Source of the DNA: Sutterella wadsworthensis
Lineage (GTDB): Bacteria > Pseudomonadota > Gammaproteobacteria > Burkholderiales > Burkholderiaceae_F
Length of the DNA stretch: 60,665 bases
Reading direction: 5' to 3'
NCBI RefSeq assembly: GCF_003315195.1
Contig: NZ_QNRV01000018.1
Coordinates: 1-60,665 of the forward strand
Shown here: positions 52,600 to 60,665 of the stretch, one piece after another
How the letters are laid out: every line of letters starts with the position of its first letter
Position numbering within the stretch: position 1 is the first letter of the stretch
Made by a program: the position numbers and the translations under genes
The notes under the pieces: model-generated
The model's database searches: none
What the model saw: only the letters and a program-made list of their open reading frames with translations
Told to the model about the DNA's origin: nothing

Positions 52600-53005
52600 A
52601 AGCCCTCCGCGTGGTGCTCCCCATCCCGGAAAAAACGCGAGGGCAAGGGCAGACACAACCGGGTAAAGAGATCTCGGATTTTCCTCGGGATCTCTTTTGT
52701 TTTCCAAGCGTTGCGGTCTGTCAGTTTATTGACCTTCAGAAAGCAGCGGCCAGCGGCCGCATGAAGGTCTTCGTCAAAGAATTGTTGGGCAAACGGTTTG
52801 TCACCTTATCGCTGCGCCGACATACCACATGCATCATCAGGCGCAGTGACTGCGGCTAATACCTGCAAAAACAGCTTGCTCATACAGCGGCCCGCATCCG
52901 CAATCCGCAGCGGCATTGCGCATCCAATGCTGCGGCTCCTTTTTAATCAGGTACCGATGTAATTCTCTCAACTGCTCCGAATCCACTTTTTCCCTTGGCT
53001 GAGAC
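52600..53005 (-). mobile_element. Decayed IS1634-like fragment behind the autotransporter
   Basis: On minus this carries the same transposase end with a stop inside (near 52812) and the same tail KTKEIP-KIRDL. The AAAGAGATC/GATCTCTTT hairpin (52665-52697) plus TGTTTT can terminate the autotransporter message. The match to the ribBA-side copy continues to about 53005. Confidence 0.6.
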
Positions 53006-53150
53006 TATCAATCGCTTTGCTTTGCTTTGTTTTGCCGTGGGGCAAAATTCGCTTGACCATTGCGCCAGCGGCATACGACAGCGCCCTTAAGGTCGTATGA
53101 TCAATATCGTATTTCTAAATGGATACGCACTCACCCTCGGAGCTATTTCA

Positions 53151-53843
53151 ATGAGCACCTTCAGCATCATGGGGCCGCACAATACGGATCTGCCGGATCC
53201 CTTTGATATTTTTCCAATTGACGATACGGCCGTCTGTTTTATCAAGAATGTTGTTACAACGCCCAACGTTGAAGTGGGCGAATACACCTATTACGAAGAC
53301 GACGAGAATCCCACGGAGTTTGACCGCAAAAACGTTCTCTACAACCGTCCGGAATTCGGCGACAAGCTCATCATCGGCAAGTTCTGCGCGATCGGTGCGA
53401 ACACCAAGTTCATCATGGGCGCAGCGAATCACAGCGTATCGACGGTGTCGACCTATCCCTTTAGTCTCTTTGGCGGCAAATGGGCAAAAGCGGCCCGGTC
53501 CACTTACGACCTGACGCCGCATAAAGGCAACACCATCATCGGCAATGACGTCTGGATCGGCCGCCGCTCAGTCATTATGCCGGGCGTGAAGATCGGCGAC
53601 GGCGCCATCATTGCCGCATCTGCGGTGGTGACGAAAGACGTTCCGCCCTACACGGTCGTAGGCGGCAATCCGGCTGAATTTATCCGCCGCCGCTTCAACG
53701 ACCGCCTGACGGCAATGCTCCTTGAGCTCAAATGGTGGGATTTCAAGCCCGACGATCTCATCAAGGTGCTTCCGGTCCTTACAGATCCTGATCTGGAAAA
53801 AGTAGAACGGGAAGTTGAGGCGCTCCTCAAGAGCCGCCGCTGA
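53151..53843 (+). CDS. Vat-like xenobiotic acetyltransferase (left-handed beta-helix)
   Basis: A 230-residue hexapeptide-repeat acetyltransferase. GGAG lies eight bases before ATG 53151; an earlier frame start is not supported. It closely follows the streptogramin A acetyltransferase pattern: [40 protein letters not shown], the catalytic His in [51 protein letters not shown] and [14 protein letters not shown]. VatD and CatB-type enzymes acetylate antibiotics with acetyl-CoA, but many chromosomal relatives have other roles, so a resistance phenotype is not shown. It stands alone behind an IS remnant and has its own terminator. Confidence 0.85.
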   Translation: MSTFSIMGPHNTDLPDPFDIFPIDDTAVCFIKNVVTTPNVEVGEYTYYEDDENPTEFDRKNVLYNRPEFGDKLIIGKFCAIGANTKFIMGAANHSVSTVSTYPFSLFGGKWAKAARSTYDLTPHKGNTIIGNDVWIGRRSVIMPGVKIGDGAIIAASAVVTKDVPPYTVVGGNPAEFIRRRFNDRLTAMLLELKWWDFKPDDLIKVLPVLTDPDLEKVEREVEALLKSRR

Positions 53844-53861
53844 TTTTCGGACCGCTCTCAA

Positions 53862-53899
53862 TGACCGGCGCTTCGTATATGCAATCGAAGCGCCGGTCA
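53862..53899 (+). terminator. Terminator of the Vat-like gene
   Basis: TGACCGGCGCTTCG (53862-53875) pairs with CGAAGCGCCGGTCA (53886-53899) around a ten-base loop, followed by ACATTTATA. Confidence 0.75.
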
Positions 53900-54503
53900 A
53901 CATTTATAAACAGCCTGATAACCTTCCCGATGACGGCATCAATTGTCCGTCGCTTGCGCCCGATTGACTGAAATACGCCTTTTCTCCCATTTGTCGTATT
54001 TTGGCCGCAGGTTTTTCTTGTTAACTTGTAAAACATCGAACGATAGAGGCGCGGACGCGAGGAGCCTCGGGCGAGCCGGCAGGCCGGCAGCGACCCCGAG
54101 GGGAGGCAGATCCGCCGAATTCGCCGGCATCCTCAGCCTGGGGGACGGCGGATGGGCCTGCGGGAGATACCCGCTGGACTGTCTGCCTGCAAAATGCACG
54201 AAATTGATTGGTTTTCGTGAATTTGTGAGCAGTTGCGCTATCTTGACCGGTCAAAGCAGCGTGCACTCTGCCGGCACGTTGTTTTTTGCGCCAGCAGAGA
54301 TAACGCTCTTTGCTGGCGCTTCTTTTATGAATTTGAGGCTGTCGGCGAGGAGCGCTGAACGTGCAGCAGGATGGTTTCCCTGCTCTTGAGATCGATACTG
54401 CGATTTTTCAATCCGTTTCAAGCACCCGCGGATCTCAGGAGTGACCGCACCGCTTCGCCCCTACAATTCCACCCTGCAACCCCAACTACGCACGGTATTC
54501 AGC
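53900..54503 (+). other. GC-rich, palindrome-rich region upstream of dapA
   Basis: About 600 bases with no convincing gene. 54075-54180 can fold: GCCGGC-AGGCCGGC, ATCCGCCG (54110-54117) with CGGCGGAT (54146-54153), and GCGGG-AGATA-CCCGC (54160-54174). It might be a leader or a small RNA. No lysine riboswitch signature was seen. Confidence 0.35.
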
Positions 54504-55394
54504 ATGTCTCATCCGACAATTCGCGGCTCACTGGTCGCACTTATCACACCTTTCAATGAAGACGATTCGGTCAATTTCGACAAGCTCGGCGAACTCATTG
54601 ACTTTCATCTGGCCAACAGCACCGATGCTCTGGTGATCCTCGGCACAACCGGCGAATCTTCAACGATGTCTCACGAAGAAGACAACGCGGTCTGCGAATA
54701 TACCGTCAAGCGCGTTGCAGGCCGCATCCCCGTTATTGCCGGATCGGGCTCCAACTCTACGCAGACGATGCTCGAAAAGTCGCTCTCCTATGAACGTCTG
54801 GGCGCTGACGGTCTGCTCCTCATTACCCCCTATTACAACAAGACCAACGAAGAAGGGATGTACCTTCACTTCAAGACCGTCGCCGACGCCGTGAAGATTC
54901 CCTGCATTCTTTACAACGTACCCGGCCGCACGGGCTGCTCCATATCAGTGGCCAATGTCGCACGCCTCTCGCAGCACCCCAACATTGTGGGCATCAAGGA
55001 AGCGAGCGGCAATATGTCTTATGCGGCAAAGGTCGCAAAGTACCTCTCGGACGATTTCGCCATGTATTCGGGCAACGACGACATGATTGTGCCGCTCCTT
55101 TCCATCGGTGCTTCGGGCGTCATTTCGGTGCTGGCCAACATCGCTCCGAAGGAGACGCATCAGATGGTTTTCGATTATCTTGAAGGCCGCACGGACGACG
55201 CACGACGCGCGCAGATTGAACTTCTCGATGTGATCAACGATCTCTTCATTGAAGTGAATCCGGTTCCTGTCAAAGAGGCTATGAATCTCCTCGGCATGGA
55301 TGTCGGCGGCTACCGTCTCCCGCTCACGCATATGACTGAAGCCCACCGCGAAACGCTGCGTTCGTCACTCGCTGCCGCGGGCTTTCTGAAGTAA
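54504..55394 (+). CDS. dapA: 4-hydroxy-tetrahydrodipicolinate synthase
   Basis: A 296-residue enzyme that condenses pyruvate with aspartate semialdehyde in lysine/diaminopimelate synthesis. The start at ATG 54504 gives the family N-terminus MSHPTIRGSLVALITPFNEDDSVNF. Key parts are GTTGESSTMSHEED, RIPVIAGSGSNSTQTMLE, ITPYYNKTNEEGMYLHF, LYNVPGRTGC, the Schiff-base Lys in VGIKEASGN and NPVPVKEAMNLLGM. It is complete. It leads dapB by 13 bases and dapH follows, so the three form an operon. No ribosome site was clear before the ATG. Confidence 0.96.
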   Translation: MSHPTIRGSLVALITPFNEDDSVNFDKLGELIDFHLANSTDALVILGTTGESSTMSHEEDNAVCEYTVKRVAGRIPVIAGSGSNSTQTMLEKSLSYERLGADGLLLITPYYNKTNEEGMYLHFKTVADAVKIPCILYNVPGRTGCSISVANVARLSQHPNIVGIKEASGNMSYAAKVAKYLSDDFAMYSGNDDMIVPLLSIGASGVISVLANIAPKETHQMVFDYLEGRTDDARRAQIELLDVINDLFIEVNPVPVKEAMNLLGMDVGGYRLPLTHMTEAHRETLRSSLAAAGFLK

Positions 55395-55407
55395 GGAACT
55401 CTTCGCT

Positions 55408-56121
55408 ATGAGAATCGCTCTCATCGGTATGGGCCGCATGGGCCGCATGATCCGAGACTGCGCCGCAGACCGCGGCATCGAAGTTGCGGCCGAATTCAAT
55501 ACGGCGACGATCGCTCAGCTCGCCCAGTGCGACCGTATGGATGCCGTCATTGATTTTTCCGCTCCGGCGTCGCTGCCGGCACTCGCGGCCTATGTGCAGC
55601 GCACCGGAACGCCGCTCGTTTCCGGCACCACCGGCTATTGCGACGAAGAAGCTGCCCGCGTCAATGCGTTGGGCAGCTACGCGCCCGTAGCGGTGAGCGC
55701 CAACTTCTCCATCGGCGTTGCGGTCTTAAAGCACCTCGCCGCAGAGGCTGCCGCTCTGCTGCCGGACTTTGACATTGAGATCATCGAAACGCACCACCGC
55801 ATGAAAAAAGATGCGCCGAGCGGCACGGCGAAGCTCCTTCTTTCAGCCGTCAACCCCGACGGCACCCATCCGACGGTCTTCGGCCGCGAAGGATTCGCAC
55901 CCCGCACAGCCGGTGAAATCGGTGTCCACGCTGTCCGCGGCGGCACCGTGGCGGGCGTGCATACCGTGTCCTTCTTCGGCGACGAAGAAGAGCTCTCACT
56001 CACCCACCGCGCGGAATCCCGCCGGATCTTTGCAATTGGCGCGCTTAAAACCGCCGAAAAGCTCAAGGACGCCCCCGTGGGTCTGCACACCCTTGACGAA
56101 CTGCTTTTCGCTCGCCGCTGA
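55408..56121 (+). CDS. dapB: 4-hydroxy-tetrahydrodipicolinate reductase
   Basis: A 237-residue NAD(P)H-dependent reductase. The nucleotide motif is ALIGMGRMGRMI, then GTTGYCDEE, the substrate/proton site ETHHRMKKDAPSGTA and the closing HRAESRRIFAIGALKTA. It is shorter than the common 265-275-residue form but has all the active parts; the compact type is known in several bacteria. AAGGAA lies upstream. It is 13 bases behind dapA and 41 bases before dapH. Confidence 0.95.
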   Translation: MRIALIGMGRMGRMIRDCAADRGIEVAAEFNTATIAQLAQCDRMDAVIDFSAPASLPALAAYVQRTGTPLVSGTTGYCDEEAARVNALGSYAPVAVSANFSIGVAVLKHLAAEAAALLPDFDIEIIETHHRMKKDAPSGTAKLLLSAVNPDGTHPTVFGREGFAPRTAGEIGVHAVRGGTVAGVHTVSFFGDEEELSLTHRAESRRIFAIGALKTAEKLKDAPVGLHTLDELLFARR

Positions 56122-56162
56122 GTGCTGCACTTCAACTTTCTAACACTGGGGATTGAATCACC

Positions 56163-56870
56163 ATGATGAACGCACAGGAAATCATTCACTACATCGCCAC
56201 GGCTGAAAAGAAGACGCCCGTGAAGATCACGCTTCGCGAGAAAGCCGGCGAAGCCCCGATCAGCTTCGGTTCGGCAAAGGTCTTCGGCGTCGGCGACAAA
56301 GTGATTTTCGGCGACTGGAAGGAACTCGGTCCGATTCTTGAAGCCAACCGCAGCAAGATCGACGATATGGTCATCGAAAACGACTGCCGCAACTCCGCCA
56401 TTCCGCTTCTTGACCTCAAAGGCATCAACGCCCGCATTGAACCCGGCGCGGTGATTCGCGATCAGGTGACGATCGGCGACGGCGCAGTGGTCATGATGGG
56501 CGCCATTATCAACATCGGCGCGGTGATCGGCGAAGGCACCATGATCGATATGGGCGTTGTGATGGGCGGACGCGCCACTGTCGGACGCCGCTGCCACATT
56601 GGAGCTGGCACTGTGCTCGCCGGCGTCGTTGAACCCGCTTCCGCGCAGCCCGTCATCATCGATGACGATGTCTTTATCGGCGCCAATGCCGTCGTGATTG
56701 AAGGCATCCATGTGGGCGAAGGCGCCGTCGTCGCCGCTGGCAGCGTCGTCATTGAAGATGTTCCGGCCGGTGCCGTTGTGGCAGGCGTGCCTGCGCGCAT
56801 CATTAAGGCGCATAAGGACGCCGGCACATCAACTAAGACAGCCTTGGAAAGTGCGCTGCGGCAGCTTTAA
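56163..56870 (+). CDS. dapH: Tetrahydrodipicolinate N-acetyltransferase
   Basis: A 235-residue hexapeptide-repeat acetyltransferase. The N-terminal lobe [28 protein letters not shown] and [23 protein letters not shown] is characteristic of DapH. The left-handed beta helix (about 85-215) follows: [50 protein letters not shown], then [18 protein letters not shown]. It acetylates tetrahydrodipicolinate with acetyl-CoA in the acetylase branch, which is typical of Firmicutes. Proteobacteria normally use the succinylase DapD (about 275 residues), which looks quite different. GGGGA lies before two adjacent ATGs. It is the third gene of the dap operon. Confidence 0.9.
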   Translation: MMNAQEIIHYIATAEKKTPVKITLREKAGEAPISFGSAKVFGVGDKVIFGDWKELGPILEANRSKIDDMVIENDCRNSAIPLLDLKGINARIEPGAVIRDQVTIGDGAVVMMGAIINIGAVIGEGTMIDMGVVMGGRATVGRRCHIGAGTVLAGVVEPASAQPVIIDDDVFIGANAVVIEGIHVGEGAVVAAGSVVIEDVPAGAVVAGVPARIIKAHKDAGTSTKTALESALRQL

Positions 56871-56929
56871 CTGCACTGCCGGCTGCTTTGGGTATCCGGT
56901 TTGAGCGGTGTGCCCCAAACAATTCATCG

Positions 56930-56957
56930 ACGGCCGCATGCAGTGCGGCCGTTTCTT
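56930..56957 (+). terminator. Terminator of the dap operon
   Basis: ACGGCCGCA pairs with TGCGGCCGT around TGCAG-type loop and runs into TTCTTC. The spacer on to 57251 (about 290 bases) shows only a lone TTGACA near 57076 and no gene. Confidence 0.8.
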
Positions 56958-57251
56958 CATAAACGACAGCGAAAAGTTTTCTGACTTCCAGGCCGGAAAA
57001 GAGCGGCCTTGAAGCGCTCACACACGACTAGTAACTTCCCCTCAATCCTTTCAATCTGCATCTTAAGACGCCGTTGTTGACAGTGCTTCTTAGGCCGAGA
57101 CGTTAAGCCTGTTGATAGGATGAGACCACTATTGACCGCCGAGCCTGCTCACAGTACCGCATCAACAGCGGTTTAAGCTCTTCTGTCATCTGTCTTTGAC
57201 CGTCGGCAGCAGTGCTTCGCCCACTCGATTTTTGTTAAGGACATTGCTCTC

Positions 57252-58358
57252 ATGTTCGAGCGCATTCTTAAATACCGCCGCGATCTCCACCAGATCCCGG
57301 AACTTGACTTTGATCTTCCCAAGACCACCGCTTATGTGCGCAGCGTGCTTGAGAAACTGCCCTGCGAGGTCTTTTCCCCCGACGGTCACGCTGTCTGCGC
57401 TTGGTTTGATGCCGGCGCTCATGAAGCCGTTGCCTTCCGCTCCGACATGGATGCGCTCCCCATCTGTGAAGTCTCCGGCGTGCCTTTTTCGTCCAGACAT
57501 CAAGGGCACATGCACGCCTGCGGACATGACGGCCACATGGCCATGGTGCTTGAGCTTGCGCAGTATGTTGCGTCGGTCAAAGACCGCTTAAAGCAGAATG
57601 TTCTGCTGGTTTTCCAGCCTGCTGAAGAGACGACGGGCGGCGCTCAGTTCATCTGCCAGTCCGGCATTTTTGCGCAAAAGAACGTGAAGGCCATTTACGG
57701 CTTTCACCTTTGGCCGGATCTGCCGCTCGGACAGCCTGCAACCCGTCCGGGGCCGCTCCTTGCCGCATCGTGCGAAGTCACGGTTGACATTGAAGGCAAA
57801 AGCACTCACATCGCCAAAAGCGAAGACGGTGCGGATGCCCTGCTTGCCGCATCCCGCTTTGTCGTGGGTGCAGAAAAGATTCTTGACGATCTTCACGCCG
57901 CCGAGGGCCCCTGGTGCACGCTGAAGTTTGGTCTGCTGCAGGCCGGCACGGTGCGCAACGCCATTGCTGCGCATGCTCACCTTGAAGGGTCGCTGCGCGT
58001 TTTCAGCGAGTCGGCCTTCAAGATGGGGCGCGATCGCCTTTATGCGCTGGGCGAACAGATCTCTAAGGATCTCGGCGTTAAAGTTCATGTAGATGCCCCT
58101 GAAGGCTATCCGCCGGTCGTCAACGATGAAAAACTCTTTGAAGATGCCCAAAAGCGTCTGCCGAACCTCGAAATGCTGCCTAAGCCCCTCTTGATTGCCG
58201 AAGACTTTGCCTACTACCAGCGGACGCTGCCCGGGCTCTTCATTCTTCTGGGCACCGGCACCGGGATTCCGCTCCATTCCGACCGTTTCAATTTCGATGA
58301 AAAAGTGCTTGAAAAAGGCGTTGAAATCTATAAGCACTTCATTGATTTGAAGGACTAA
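57252..58358 (+). CDS. N-acetyldiaminopimelate deacetylase-like M20 amidohydrolase
   Basis: A 368-residue metallo-amidohydrolase. The family motifs are RRDLHQIPELDF, AFRSDMDALP, HACGHDGHMAMVL (metal ligands), VFQPAEETTGGAQ, GFHLWPDLPLG and ITGIPLHSDRF-like PLHSDRFNF. It follows the length and pattern of DapL/YkuR, which removes acetyl from N-acetyl-LL-diaminopimelate. With dapH three genes upstream that role is likely. IAA-type amidohydrolases and hippurate hydrolases are alternatives. AAGGA precedes the ATG. It is 381 bases behind dapH and separated by a terminator, so it has its own promoter. The aminotransferase step is not encoded in the window. Confidence 0.85.
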   Translation: MFERILKYRRDLHQIPELDFDLPKTTAYVRSVLEKLPCEVFSPDGHAVCAWFDAGAHEAVAFRSDMDALPICEVSGVPFSSRHQGHMHACGHDGHMAMVLELAQYVASVKDRLKQNVLLVFQPAEETTGGAQFICQSGIFAQKNVKAIYGFHLWPDLPLGQPATRPGPLLAASCEVTVDIEGKSTHIAKSEDGADALLAASRFVVGAEKILDDLHAAEGPWCTLKFGLLQAGTVRNAIAAHAHLEGSLRVFSESAFKMGRDRLYALGEQISKDLGVKVHVDAPEGYPPVVNDEKLFEDAQKRLPNLEMLPKPLLIAEDFAYYQRTLPGLFILLGTGTGIPLHSDRFNFDEKVLEKGVEIYKHFIDLKD

Positions 58359-58398
58359 GCCGCACTTCATTGCTTCTCATTGATCCCGCGGATCCGCA

Positions 58399-58440
58399 GA
58401 CCGTCAGCATGGCGTCTCACTCATGCTGACGGTCTTTTTT
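58399..58440 (+). terminator. Strong terminator of the deacetylase gene
   Basis: GACCGTCAGCATG (58399-58411) pairs perfectly with CATGCTGACGGTC (58422-58434), then TTTTTT. Confidence 0.95.
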
Positions 58441-58899
58441 ATGCCGCGTCGCGCTGCTCGAGAGCACCGTTCATGGTCAAACTCCTCGGTCAACGTCATC
58501 GATAGGCTGCCGCTCTGACACGTTCGGTGCGGCGCTTTTGCCCTTAAACCCATCTCTTCGCAGAACGAGCAGTGCACCAATATGGTGCAGACATTTCTAA
58601 ATCAGCGCATTTAAAAGGGCAATGTCGTCAATAAAGCGTTACTACCTATTGACTTTATCTTAAGAAAAAATCACCAGTTTTGAATTAAACGCCGACAGGC
58701 ATCCCTTCCCCGGGGATCCTTATTCATGCATGTCGATCACCGATTCCGATCGTTTACATCTATTTCTGGGGAGTCATTCAAAAAAAATAAAAGTCTTTCT
58801 GCTTTTGGCACGGCTTTGGCTTAGGAATAACGGAACGGCACCGCGAATCCCTGAACAAGCGGTCCGACCTCGCCAAAGAAAAGAAAGAGAGGACTCCCC
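58441..58899. other. Upstream region of the anion transporter gene
   Basis: About 460 bases, AT-rich near 58620-58700. TTGACT near 58652 could be a -35 box, with no clear -10. No gene seen. Confidence 0.4.
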
Positions 58900-60471
58900 A
58901 TGAACACAACCCACTCCGTTGCCCTTGTCGATTCGGCGTCCAATATGACGTCAAGGGGCTCTGCGTCTGCAGGCTCCAATGGGAAATCGACTGTGACCGC
59001 TGACACTCAGCCCTCGCCCGGCTTCTTTAAGCGATACGGCCTTGTCTTTGCCGTCGCTGCTCTCGGCATCATCTGTCTGATGCCGCAGCTCGCGGACCTC
59101 TCCATTGCCGGTCAGCGCATGATCGGCATCATGGCCTTCGCCGTCATTACCTGGGCGACGGGCGCCGTGTCGTTTCCGGTTTCCGCCGGCGTCATCATGG
59201 CGCTCATTGCGGTCCTTGTGGGACTTTCTCCGCAGCCCGACGGCCAGGGGCTCATCGGCACGAGCAAAGCGCTTCGCATGGCACTCACGGGCTTCTCTTC
59301 CCCCGCCTTCTGCCTTGTCGGCGCGGCGCTCTTCCTTGCGGCAGCCATGATGCAGACGGGGCTTGACCGGCGAATTGCCCTCGTTACGCTCTCCAAAATC
59401 GGCACGTCGCCTTCGCGTGTTGTGCTCGGCATCATTCTCTGCGGCTTCATTCTCTCTTTCTTTGTGCCGTCGACCACTGCGCGCGTTGCCTGCCTCGTGC
59501 CGATCGTCACCGGCATGGTGCGCGCCTTCGGACTTCCGCTGAAGAGTGCTTTCGGCGCCATGCTCCTCATCACGGTTGCACAGGTCGACAGCGTGTGGAA
59601 TGTCGGCATCAAGACTGCCGCTGCCCAGAATATGGTGGCCGTGGGGTTCATTCAGGAACTGACCGGTCATGATATTTCCTGGCTTGACTGGTTTGTCGCT
59701 GCCGCACCGTTCGCTGCTTTGATGAGCGTCGTGCTCTATGTGGTCGTCACCCGTCTCTTTAAGGGTTCGCTCGAAGATATTTCGGGCGGCGACGATGCCG
59801 TTCGCCGTGAACTCGCAAAGCTCGGCCCTATGTCCGCTGCTGAATGGAAGCTCACGGTCGTCTCCCTCGTACTCCTCTTTATGTGGGTGACGGAAAAGAA
59901 GCTCCACCCCTTTGATACGACGACTACGACAGTGTGCGCCATTGCGCTCCTTATGCTGCCAAGCATGGGCGTGATGGACTGGAAGAGCGTCGTCAACCGC
60001 ATCAACTGGGGCACGCTGCTCGTCTTCGGCGTCGGCATCTCGCTCGGCTCCACGCTTTTGTCCACCCACGCCGCACAGTGGCTCGCCGAAGGCATTGGTT
60101 CCTCCTTCGGGCTCGCAGATCAGACCACTTTTGTCGTCGTTGCGGTGCTCGCCCTCTTTCTCATCATCATTCACCTCGGCTTTGCATCCGCCGCTGCGCT
60201 CTCAAGCGCACTCATTCCAATCATCATCGCTCTCGTGAACGGACTCGATGCGCCGAACGTCAATGTGCTGGGCATTACGATGATTCTGCAGTACGTCATC
60301 AGCTTTGGCTTCATTCTTCCGGTCAATGCCCCGCAGAATCTGATTGCCTACTCCACCGGTGCGTTTGACGTGAAGACTTTTGCCTTCACCGGCATCATTC
60401 TGACAATTGCGGCCTATCTGCTCATTCTTCTGATGTCTGCTACGTATTGGAGCTGGATGGGCCTAGTTTGA
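58900..60471 (+). CDS. DASS/SLC13-family anion symporter
   Basis: A 523-residue inner membrane transporter with about 12 hydrophobic helices after a polar, Ser-rich N-terminus (1-45). Family features are LVGAALFLAAAMMQTGLDRRIAL, the first re-entrant-loop motif FVPSTTARVACLVPIV, and the second motif FGFILPVNAPQNLIAYSTGAFD. The SNT-type motif of sodium-coupled dicarboxylate carriers is partly kept. It probably takes up or exchanges a dicarboxylate, tricarboxylate or sulfate-like anion with sodium; the substrate is open. AGAGAGGA precedes the ATG. Downstream hairpin GAGCGGC/GCCGCTC at 60481-60504. Confidence 0.88.
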   Translation: MNTTHSVALVDSASNMTSRGSASAGSNGKSTVTADTQPSPGFFKRYGLVFAVAALGIICLMPQLADLSIAGQRMIGIMAFAVITWATGAVSFPVSAGVIMALIAVLVGLSPQPDGQGLIGTSKALRMALTGFSSPAFCLVGAALFLAAAMMQTGLDRRIALVTLSKIGTSPSRVVLGIILCGFILSFFVPSTTARVACLVPIVTGMVRAFGLPLKSAFGAMLLITVAQVDSVWNVGIKTAAAQNMVAVGFIQELTGHDISWLDWFVAAAPFAALMSVVLYVVVTRLFKGSLEDISGGDDAVRRELAKLGPMSAAEWKLTVVSLVLLFMWVTEKKLHPFDTTTTTVCAIALLMLPSMGVMDWKSVVNRINWGTLLVFGVGISLGSTLLSTHAAQWLAEGIGSSFGLADQTTFVVVAVLALFLIIIHLGFASAAALSSALIPIIIALVNGLDAPNVNVLGITMILQYVISFGFILPVNAPQNLIAYSTGAFDVKTFAFTGIILTIAAYLLILLMSATYWSWMGLV

Positions 60472-60480
60472 TACAACGAA

Positions 60481-60504
60481 GAGCGGCCACCCGCGCAGCC
60501 GCTC
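60481..60504 (+). terminator. Terminator of the anion transporter gene
   Basis: GAGCGGC (60481-60487) pairs with GCCGCTC (60498-60504). A short AGGA-A6-TCCT element follows. The stretch to the window end shows no gene. Confidence 0.55.
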
Positions 60505-60665
60505 CGCAGGAAAAAATCCTGACTTCACCATACCTTGTGACTTAGCCTCAGAAAGCGAACCTGCTTTCTGCCTGAACTACGGGTTACCTGCTCTACATTT
60601 CGAATCGCCGCGGTGGTTCAGAAAGCTGGAGCAATTCAAAACAGCGCCGACGCGAGGCAGGAATA

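Noticed and set aside
58951-60174. Minus-strand frame of 407 codons opposite the anion transporter
   Set aside because: Highly charged and His/Arg-rich translation with no family features; a shadow of a hydrophobic membrane protein.
1-60665. CRISPR array, tRNA or rRNA genes
   Set aside because: No regular direct repeats with unique spacers, no cloverleaf with TTCGANNC arm and no rRNA-like stretch was noticed while reading; a dedicated search was not possible.

Overview
The window looks like a gut-associated anaerobic or microaerophilic betaproteobacterium of the Sutterellaceae type (Sutterella or a relative). That is an inference from the gene mix, not from a marker gene: several exported flavin-dependent reductases, a small multihaem cytochrome, a PhnD-like periplasmic sensor kinase, an arylsulfate sulfotransferase, a DMSO-reductase-family enzyme and several large autotransporters. 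No rRNA, tRNA, CRISPR array or replication origin was recognised.

Layout. 1-276 is the 3' end of an IS1634-like transposase. 349-5092 (minus) is a respiratory cassette: PhnD-type sensor kinase, FixJ/NarL-type regulator, Tat-exported flavoprotein reductase and a separate tetrahaem cytochrome. 5395-6924 is a shikimate kinase fused to a shikimate-dehydrogenase-like domain that appears to have lost key motifs. 7028-9445 is a cytoplasmic BisC-like molybdoenzyme. 9736-10653 is an exported flavodoxin-fold protein with two flavinylation-like motifs. 10897-18056 (minus) is an amide-utilisation locus: hybrid-domain sensor kinase, OmpR-type regulator, frameshifted transporter, asparaginase and amidase.

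18057-21840 is an AT-richer accessory stretch with two genes of unknown function, a RelB/DinJ antitoxin with a frameshifted PemK-like toxin, and an internally deleted IS. 22043-28092 holds an orphan methionine-type binding protein behind a structured 5' leader, an esterase, a GNAT acetyltransferase and three DNA-binding proteins. 28242-38656 holds arylsulfate sulfotransferase, two paralogous autotransporters and a DUF438/hemerythrin/PAS protein between them. 39529-46914 holds an MscS channel, a Crp-like regulator, two divergent flavoprotein reductases and an unknown protein.

47288-60471 is mostly housekeeping: ribBA, then (after a third, unrelated autotransporter and a Vat-like acetyltransferase) dapA-dapB-dapH, an N-acetyl-diaminopimelate deacetylase-like peptidase and a DASS anion transporter. 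The diaminopimelate genes point to the acetylase branch of lysine and peptidoglycan precursor synthesis, which is unusual for Burkholderiales. Decayed copies of one IS family occur at four places; two lie just behind ribBA and behind the third autotransporter, and bring a hairpin that can end transcription.

Together the genes suggest a cell that feeds amides and dicarboxylates into periplasmic anaerobic respiration with several exported reductases whose substrates cannot be read from sequence alone.
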